From positions 1-64,000 of the forward strand of contig NZ_CP066785.1 in assembly GCF_028751195.1 (NCBI RefSeq): a stretch of 64,000 nucleotides of DNA, given 5' to 3'. A program made the position numbers and the translations under genes. Within the stretch, counting starts at the first letter, position 1. Each line of letters starts with the position of its first letter. This stretch comes from Alicyclobacillus sp. ALC3. Its GTDB lineage: Bacteria; Bacillota; Bacilli; Alicyclobacillales; Alicyclobacillaceae. Under the pieces are notes generated by a model, which was not told the origin of the DNA, made no database searches, and saw only the letters and a list, made by a program, of their open reading frames with translations. Positions 59,001 through 64,000 of the stretch are shown in pieces.

Positions 59001-61069
59001 TGCTCATCGACAATGACCAGGATATATCCGCTCGGGATAGGCGTCGACGTGGTTGCAGTGAGTGTCGTGGATTTCCCAACAGCGAGGACGTTCGGACTCG
59101 CGGTCAACTGGATGGTGCCCGTCCAGGCGTTCGTCCACTGCACGCTTGTCTGTGCACTGGCAATGGGTTGCCCGCTACTGCTCCGTATAGTCGCTGTGTA
59201 CGTCTCAGCTATCGTCTGTCCGCCGCTAGGGTCCTCCGTTTCGGTATCACTCTCTGACGTAGATGTCTGCCCCGCCGTGTTCCACGGGTGTGCGGCGTTT
59301 CCCGAACCTGTCACCGAAACCGTGTCACCGGCAGGCAAACCGCCACTGACGGTATACGTGAGCCTCGTGGGTTGCCCAGGGACCATTTTCGTCGGACTTG
59401 CCTGAAGTGCAATCGATGGGGGCGTACTTGTCCATGTCACGGACACGTTGTTGGAACGCGCCACGAGTTGCCCTGCATCGTTGAGTACGTCTGCAGAGTA
59501 GTTGACTGTCGTGCTGTTTCCGTTGACCGGTGACTGGACTTGAATGTAACGGCCACTCGACGTATACGAGGACGTCGAAAAGACCGGGGTTCCTGACGTT
59601 GTCGTTCCGGTCAATGACACAGAGTCTCCCGATGGCAAGTTGCTGACTGCATACGAAACCGTGGATGGTTGGCCGCTACCCAGTGATTGCGGATTGGCCG
59701 AGAGTTCGATGCTTGGCGCAACGGGTGGAGATGGCAGGACTGCGCTCGCCCCCCACTGTACTGAGGCTGTGGCGGTGGCATCGACCGCGTCCGTTGTCTG
59801 GTTGACCAGCTCGGCCTCGTAGTTTACCGTCTGAGCGGTTTGCGACGTGACCTGTGTCTGCAACTGTGTCGCGCCGACCTGGTTGTTGGTGTACGAATTG
59901 GCGCCTGAGAGCGTGTTGGCTCCGGACTTGTCGATGATCTTGATGATATCTCCCGGTGGCACGTTGCTCGCGTTGGCGGTCAGTGTCGAGCTTTGACCAG
60001 CCGTTGTAGAGGATGGACTCGCGTTCAAGCTTATGACGGGTTGTCCCGAGGGCGCAACCGTAAATGTGTTGGTTGCAGGCGTGGCACTAATGCGATCGAC
60101 GATGTCACCGGCCCAAAACGAGGCTGTGTAAGTGCCGACTGGAAGGTTGGCGTTGTAGGTGAAGGTGTCCGAAAAGTAGCCGTGCCCGCCGATTTCGCTT
60201 GTCATGCTATTGATGTCCGACGACCCACTGCCAGTGACCCAGTACGTCTGCCCGGTCGAGTTGTTGCGTAGTTGAATCGCGTCGTAATGGCGTCCCGAGG
60301 TCTGGTTGCCGCCGAGTTGTGGGTATATGTAGATGGCTGACTTGGCCGTGAATGTAACCGGGTCACCTTGAGTGATGTTGGCGCTGCCCGTTGTCGCATC
60401 GACTGCGGACAGCCCCGTGGCAACCGGTGGACGTGATGTGTAGATGTGTTGCGTCGTCGTGTACTCGGGATATGATTTCCCGTTGCTGCCTTTGTATATC
60501 TTCCCGTTCGGGACAGCGGTTGGATTGCCGAAAACGGCTCCCGATTCGTTGACCATTAAGGAAAGTGGGTAGTAGGTGTAAGTTTGACCAGTTGCAATGT
60601 CCTGAAGTGCGATGATGTCGTGATGACTGTGCATGTAGTTTTCGACAAAGGAAAGATTTCCACCGAGACGCTTTACCCACGTCGCAAAGTCGCTGCTCTC
60701 ATTCGGTGTCGCGATGAGAAGGTAGCCTGAACCGGTTCTGTTTGTGGTCATATCTGCCTGGATGACGGGCCAACTGCCTTGACCATCTGATACCATGGCC
60801 TGTTCTACGGCAGCGTACATGTACCCACCAGCTAAAGCAGGGTATTGACCTTCCTTTACAACATGAAATTCGTCCCCAGTGCGCGTCATGGACAGTTCAT
60901 GGCTAAGGGCTCCTCCGCTCTCATCGTTATAAACGACAGAGTAGTCCACGTTTGGATAGTTTGGGTAGAGACTATATGCGTCCGCAGTGTTCGCAAAAAT
61001 ACCCGCAAACAGCATGGACGCTACGGCACCGATCCCGATGCCTGCCTGGATCTTCGTCTTTCGGTTCAC
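56009..61069 (-). CDS. Giant secreted surface protein with Ig-like and YVTN beta-propeller repeats
   Basis: 1686 residues. Signal peptide at 1-31 (GIGAVASMLFAGIFANTADA). About residues 340-910 contain repeated Ig-like modules (LTASPTTLPVGSSSNLAASAQNVPSGYMLDIVDQTTGQTIASG type); 920-1210 has seven YVTN-type blades (SYPQGITYDSGNHDLYVTNE); a PA14/lectin-like part follows, then more Ig-like modules. No LPXTG motif is seen. Likely an adhesin displayed on the cell, perhaps helping cell contact in mating. GTG 61069 has AAGGA 9 nt upstream. Confidence 0.85.
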   Translation of the reverse strand: MNRKTKIQAGIGIGAVASMLFAGIFANTADAYSLYPNYPNVDYSVVYNDESGGALSHELSMTRTGDEFHVVKEGQYPALAGGYMYAAVEQAMVSDGQGSWPVIQADMTTNRTGSGYLLIATPNESSDFATWVKRLGGNLSFVENYMHSHHDIIALQDIATGQTYTYYPLSLMVNESGAVFGNPTAVPNGKIYKGSNGKSYPEYTTTQHIYTSRPPVATGLSAVDATTGSANITQGDPVTFTAKSAIYIYPQLGGNQTSGRHYDAIQLRNNSTGQTYWVTGSGSSDINSMTSEIGGHGYFSDTFTYNANLPVGTYTASFWAGDIVDRISATPATNTFTVAPSGQPVISLNASPSSTTAGQSSTLTANASNVPPGDIIKIIDKSGANTLSGANSYTNNQVGATQLQTQVTSQTAQTVNYEAELVNQTTDAVDATATASVQWGASAVLPSPPVAPSIELSANPQSLGSGQPSTVSYAVSNLPSGDSVSLTGTTTSGTPVFSTSSYTSSGRYIQVQSPVNGNSTTVNYSADVLNDAGQLVARSNNVSVTWTSTPPSIALQASPTKMVPGQPTRLTYTVSGGLPAGDTVSVTGSGNAAHPWNTAGQTSTSESDTETEDPSGGQTIAETYTATIRSSSGQPIASAQTSVQWTNAWTGTIQLTASPNVLAVGKSTTLTATTSTPIPSGYILVIVDEQTGQTVASGSASTLVGQYASGSARTYDFVAYVTDGYVQTGPLSNTDQVQWVGASLSATPSALDINHASTITANAQNMPSGDWLILFDETTGQVLATSQSSTVSTSQTESTAQTDSYVAYVSTSNSVSSAFVTSPIQAVKWYSVTLTASPTTLPVGSSSNLAASAQNVPSGYMLDIVDQTTGQTIASGHSGQSTLNALQTKSSPATDHYVAQVVKPGNPSIPGLSVPASGGDGLAATVTTGWYPQAVAYDSANGNLYVADQGDGTVTVISGTTNAVLTKLNLGASTMPYSVAYDPSNGYVYVPNLEGNDVYVINGSTNSVIGTVGVGSYPQGITYDSGNHDLYVTNEGSSSVSVINGMSDVGTIGGVGSYPQGITYDAGNGDIYVTSNSSDVAVINGNTNSLVTIINSIGGDPIALAYDPKNGDVYSANIYGNVTAINGSTNAVVATITGLGSGPDGIGYDAKSGDLYVASQNSATVGIINPTTNAVIDTVTLPSGNDLDGVEYDPANGNVYVAGGYLSNSVFIIKPGSGQTNTFPFWTFQTAPLQVPATLFTTTAQSSSDGNGSIWVSASSSQPNGTAFFQSTLTLSQTQSVTLSMPYVDDYAQVYVDGQPVMKQGSGGGVGGSIPNTSSATVTLSAGQHQIIIEAMNTNHFTSPNNNTAGVALTATGSSGNTLLTTSSPSEWTTTGYVSKLPAGWFSSEVGTFTWTEYVLKENSSPNISQEATYTVTNTPQSVSATSSPVTVQWYQWHLALAANPTSLNEGNPATLTATSAGAPSGSVIQIWNTTDNKMVGQSPANATSLTATWTEQKAVTDTFVAYFIDPTTGKQLQSSNDVQVTWKQIPLTLTSAIVTHTPGWLKNLQSYNAYYATRDPSLVRPLSYFWAGEEFVLRAEPSVSTIAQATVTFSGLNYSSFAPFGAPTQFTVNLTYNPVTGLLEGNSNPNWSTWFQYLKDGTYSVTFWAKSTDNQVATAQASFTIDAPWVSGNDPKTYFHEHQTW

Positions 61070-61087
61070 GCACTCACATCCTTTGTC

Positions 61088-61573
61088 TTAATGAGCGAAG
61101 AACGGGACCCACTGAGCAGCCTCCGACGCAGGGAGGACACCGGGGACCTCAGCCCACGATGTAGGATTCTGTTCCGCATAGGTGTCAGGAGTCGGTATGT
61201 TCTTAGCGATATACGTGGTCGCAGTAGAGGGTAGCGGGTCTGTTGTGAAGCCGTCCTGTTTCCAGGCGGTTCGTACGGTAGACTTTGTGGTTCCTGTCCA
61301 CACCACAGCAGGTTGCTTGCGGAGTTGAGACCAAATCGACTTGAACTGGTCAATGGCATACTTTTCTGACGGTGAGATGTACAGAATGGTTTGTGCCGTA
61401 GCCTTTGATGGCAACTTATGTACCAGGTTTTCCCGCTTGGACAACGAAGACAAGTGGGACTGTACGGACACGGGTAGACTGATTAGCGTTTTATTGGTGG
61501 CTTGGGTTCCACATCCGGACAACAGGAGTGCAATGACGATTGACGTGCCCAGGCATAGAGACGTAAGCTTCAC
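61088..61573 (-). CDS. Lipoprotein of unknown function
   Basis: 161 residues with a lipobox (LLSGC at about residues 17-21) after a hydrophobic signal, so it is lipid-anchored to the outer face of the membrane. The mature part is unassigned. GTG 61573 has GGAGG 7 nt upstream. It is the first gene behind TGGCG-type promoter copy h and precedes the giant surface protein by 18 bp. Confidence 0.75.
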   Translation of the reverse strand: MKLTSLCLGTSIVIALLLSGCGTQATNKTLISLPVSVQSHLSSLSKRENLVHKLPSKATAQTILYISPSEKYAIDQFKSIWSQLRKQPAVVWTGTTKSTVRTAWKQDGFTTDPLPSTATTYIAKNIPTPDTYAEQNPTSWAEVPGVLPASEAAQWVPFFAH

Positions 61574-61601
61574 GTAGATCCCTCCCAACATGCTCGGTTA
61601 A

Positions 61602-61645
61602 ATTCTAGCAGGTTATATCGCTCATAATCCGCCATCTTAGCGCCA
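61602..61645 (-). promoter_or_regulatory. TGGCG-type backbone promoter, copy h (lipoprotein and surface protein)
   Basis: Repeat pair at 61645-61629 and -10 box TAGAAT at 61607-61602, preceded by TGC (extended -10). Confidence 0.8.
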
Positions 61646-61672
61646 TTCTTTGCGGGTGGAGGGCAAATAAAT

Positions 61673-61698
61673 AGGTCTCCCACCATGTGGGGAGACCT
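61673..61698 (-). terminator. Terminator after the stalk-domain protein
   Basis: AGGTCTCCC...GGGAGACCT stem with an ATTTATTT tail on the minus strand. Confidence 0.75.
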
Positions 61699-61738
61699 GT
61701 TTGAGCGCTAAGTGCTGTTGTTTTGTCTGTGCGTGAGA

Positions 61739-63094
61739 TTAGGAATTCATTTCATCAACCGGATTCCAGGTGATGACGCCATTGTTATCTTTTAAGCCAA
61801 ACAAGTACTGTGTAAGGTTAGCTGCGTTGGACTGAATGGCAATTGAAACAATGGGAACTGATGAACCTAACTTTACATGCAAAGTGACGCCGCCATAGGA
61901 GTTGAAGTTAGTTCCGTAGGTTTGGAATCCGCGGGCTACGACATTCCAATTGAGCTGCATAGGCGTATTGGCTACATTGGGTAGTGTCAGGTTCAGGGTA
62001 CCATTAGTAACCGTCGCCGTAATGCGGTCAGCATAGTAGGCGTCTTCTGCTAACGCCTTTTCGTAAGTCGCAACAGGTATCCCGACACCATCAACGACAT
62101 CGGCGTACTCAACAAAGTCCCCATTTACAGGCGCATGCAAGTGATACACGTTTCCAACTTTCTTGTACCCGTTCAACATCCACTTCAGATTCGCCATGAG
62201 GGTTGAAACTTCGCTCGTCGTAATTACACTGTTCGACCCTGCTACGTTCACCCCATCAAACAGGTCATTTTCGCTTGCCCACGTGTATGGATCAGTACTG
62301 GTTTCATATTTGAGTGACCAAGGAATCCATTGGCCTGCGTTTCCGTATATTTGTCCATGGAACGCATAAGTGACATTAAGCGCGTACCCCTTGGACTGTG
62401 TCATCCAATCGTTGAGCCACGTTGCAACCTGTCCTGCAGTCACAGGGGCAGTCGTGGGCGTAACGCCGGACTGCTGCATTGTGGCGTGGGTGTGCACGTC
62501 GAAGGTGGTGGCGTCGAATACGTTCCACATCGCGGCGGCCATCGCAGTCTGGGACTCTGTGTTGCCAGTCGCTTGTGTCGTAATGGTCCACGTTGGTGTG
62601 GTCAGGCCACCGTTCCATACGTCCGTGCCATTGTTGAGGTTGAGCACGCGGTTGAGCAGCTGCTGGATGTACCAAATCGGCATGTAGGTAGTCGACTGTT
62701 GTGCGCCAGACGGTGTTTCCACCAGGCGCGGTGCGTACTCTACCACACTTCCGTTAATTTCAATCTCGGTGCTACCGGAATTGCTGTAGATGATGTTCGA
62801 GTTGGCGTTCGGAATGGTGAGGTTCCACGTCGGCGTCGACAGAGAGCCATCCCAAACGTCGGTAGCGGTGGTGAGGTTGAGCACCTTGTTGAGCACCTGC
62901 TGTACGTACCAAATTGGCATGTACGTCGTACCGTTATGTACGAGTCTTGGCGGTGTCGCAAGAGTCTGCCCGTTGACGACGATCTTCGACGTCTGCGCAG
63001 CGGCTGTGCCAGCGAAGGCAGTCGGCATGGTGAGCGCTCCGGATGTCCCTGCTGCAACTGTGAGTGCGAGTAGTGATGCGATGGTCTTGTTCAT
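61739..63094 (-). CDS. Secreted protein with tandem stalk-like (copper-amine-oxidase-N type) repeats
   Basis: 451 residues: signal peptide (residues 1-28), then two tandem repeats PPRLVHNGTTYMPIWYVQQVLNKVLNL / APRLVETPS...TTYMPIWYIQQLLNRVLNL, which resemble the stalk domain of copper amine oxidase N-terminal family proteins common in Firmicute surface proteins. The remainder is a soluble domain of unknown type. AAGGAGGAG precedes the ATG. Probably a cell-envelope or adhesion factor. Confidence 0.78.
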   Translation of the reverse strand: MNKTIASLLALTVAAGTSGALTMPTAFAGTAAAQTSKIVVNGQTLATPPRLVHNGTTYMPIWYVQQVLNKVLNLTTATDVWDGSLSTPTWNLTIPNANSNIIYSNSGSTEIEINGSVVEYAPRLVETPSGAQQSTTYMPIWYIQQLLNRVLNLNNGTDVWNGGLTTPTWTITTQATGNTESQTAMAAAMWNVFDATTFDVHTHATMQQSGVTPTTAPVTAGQVATWLNDWMTQSKGYALNVTYAFHGQIYGNAGQWIPWSLKYETSTDPYTWASENDLFDGVNVAGSNSVITTSEVSTLMANLKWMLNGYKKVGNVYHLHAPVNGDFVEYADVVDGVGIPVATYEKALAEDAYYADRITATVTNGTLNLTLPNVANTPMQLNWNVVARGFQTYGTNFNSYGGVTLHVKLGSSVPIVSIAIQSNAANLTQYLFGLKDNNGVITWNPVDEMNS

Positions 63095-63189
63095 TGGGTC
63101 TCCTCCTTGGCTGCCATGTCACGGAAGTTCTTACATGTCTATATGTTACTAAACTTTGAGTGAGTCCGTGAGCAAAAGCGGACCAAATT

Positions 63190-63681
63190 TTAGTTTCCTT
63201 GGTAGCTTTGTACGACCGGTATCGTGAACGTATAGGGCTTTACGTTGTGCGCGTAGCTTGGCATGGTGAACTGAATGACCATGATGATGGACGGGGAATT
63301 GAGTGTCAGATGAATGCCGTAGGTGTTGTTCGTGTACGGATATGGGAACGTAGCGTCGCTCCAGTCGAGGAACTGTTCGTAAAGGACCTTCGGCGCGACA
63401 CTCAGCATGGTGTTTGGTTTCGGTTGCAAGGTGAGTGCGTTCAGGTCAAGATTCGCTGCCAGCGTCTGGTCAAAGGCGGTGTTGGCTTGGGCAGTATTGA
63501 AGATGGGTTCGCTGCTTGATACGCTGGTCGGCTGGACTTGTTCCACGGCATCGAGTGTGGCGAGTTGCACGGCCTCCTGGATGCGCCGGTAATCCGTCTC
63601 CTGCATTTCAAGATTGAACACCTGCTGATGTGCCTCAAACTGCAGAATCATGAGTAAGACCACCATCATGACCCACTTCAT
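63190..63681 (-). CDS. Pilin-like (TadE-like) membrane protein
   Basis: 163 residues: one N-terminal helix (MKWVMMVVLLMILQFEAHQQ) with a glutamate near the end of the helix as in pseudopilins or TadE, then an extracytoplasmic domain. ATG 63681 overlaps the preceding stop (ATGA), so it forms a unit with the gene upstream. The class is assigned by architecture. Confidence 0.6.
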   Translation of the reverse strand: MKWVMMVVLLMILQFEAHQQVFNLEMQETDYRRIQEAVQLATLDAVEQVQPTSVSSSEPIFNTAQANTAFDQTLAANLDLNALTLQPKPNTMLSVAPKVLYEQFLDWSDATFPYPYTNNTYGIHLTLNSPSIIMVIQFTMPSYAHNVKPYTFTIPVVQSYQGN

Positions 63682-64000
63682 TGGATGGCCTCGCTGTCGG
63701 CCGTCTCGGAGGACGTGAGCATCGTGCCGTTCGCAGAAGGAGCGATCGTGAACAGGTTGATCGTGGATGGGATGGATACGGACAGCTCAATCGGTTGGCC
63801 GCGGTCGGTCGGCGTCGTCGTCCCCGATACGAGTACCTCATCCGTTGGATAACCAAGCGTTGTCGCCACGTTGTCTTGAATGGTCTGGAGGTCGGAACTG
63901 CTGAAGTACCCCTTAATCTTCGACTCGGACAAGGCCGTGTTCACGGTCGCCTGAAGGTACTGAAGACGAGCCCCGTTGATGGCATCCATGTACGGCTGGT
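63678..64000 (-). CDS. Envelope protein, partial (5' end outside window)
   Basis: The frame continues past the right edge. The visible 107 residues (QPYMDAINGARLQYLQATVNTALSESKIKGYFSSSD ... VLVSGTTTPTDRGQPIELSVSIPSTINLF) form an extracytoplasmic domain resembling TadG/TadE-type or pilin-like proteins. Its stop overlaps the next gene. Belongs to the surface or pilus module. Confidence 0.55.
   Translation of the reverse strand, partial: QPYMDAINGARLQYLQATVNTALSESKIKGYFSSSDLQTIQDNVATTLGYPTDEVLVSGTTTPTDRGQPIELSVSIPSTINLFTIAPSANGTMLTSSETADSEAIQ

Noticed and set aside
1-64000. CRISPR arrays, tRNA and rRNA genes
   Set aside because: No array of equally spaced long repeats and no tRNA or rRNA signature was seen; the 17-bp and 12-bp repeats are iterons, not CRISPR units.

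Overview
The window looks like part of a large plasmid of a Gram-positive, probably spore-forming Firmicute. An Alicyclobacillus-like host would fit, but that is inference. The clues are strong Shine-Dalgarno sites with frequent GTG/TTG starts, AbrB/SpoVT-type regulators, a YtaF/MntP-like protein, fluoride riboswitches of Bacillales type, an actin-type (ParM/ParR) and a ParA-type partition system, a replication initiator with iterons inside its gene, and a type IV coupling ATPase. Almost all backbone genes are on the minus strand. No rRNA, tRNA or CRISPR array was seen.

Layout. 1-1.0 kb: arsenic resistance (arsR-arsB, cut by the left edge). 1.5-5.6 kb: two toxin-antitoxin pairs, small membrane or secreted proteins and a probable type I toxin-like locus. 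5.6-22.8 kb: plasmid backbone, with an S1-like protein, coupling ATPase, YdjM-like membrane protein, a long operon of small zinc-ribbon, HNH and DUF5131 genes, a DEAD/DEAH helicase, HTH proteins, HU and a UvrD-family helicase with an extra N-terminal domain. 23.2-39.9 kb: a fluoride and metal island. It holds eight fluoride riboswitches that precede two crcB genes plus a DUF190 gene, a DUF2325 gene, an orphan hydrogenase-large-subunit-like gene without metal-binding cysteines, a sigma-70 factor, small-protein/MBL genes, an MFS transporter, a pair of MutS-like ATPases, and one truncated-looking gene. MntP-like and TerC-like proteins follow. 39.9-42.0 kb: debris (a broken IS4-type element and remnants of a transporter and a serine recombinase). 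42.4-64 kb: backbone again, with NERD and zinc-ribbon proteins, a replication-relaxation-like protein, an SRAP peptidase, DUF4238 and another orphan gene, the rep gene with its presumed origin, parA plus partner, parM/parR with a parC-like repeat array, then a surface module (1686-residue Ig/beta-propeller protein, lipoprotein, stalk-domain protein, two pilin-like membrane proteins).

Two results stand out. First, eight backbone operons share a promoter element I do not recognise: TGGCG-N6-TGGCG followed, after exactly 22 nt in every copy, by a TANNNT -10 box. It is absent from the fluoride island, so it marks the backbone and suggests a plasmid-encoded regulon. Second, the fluoride island puts a sigma factor, DNA-maintenance ATPases and a complex-I-like orphan under riboswitches of one ligand class, which would make it a broad fluoride-stress programme rather than a simple exporter locus.
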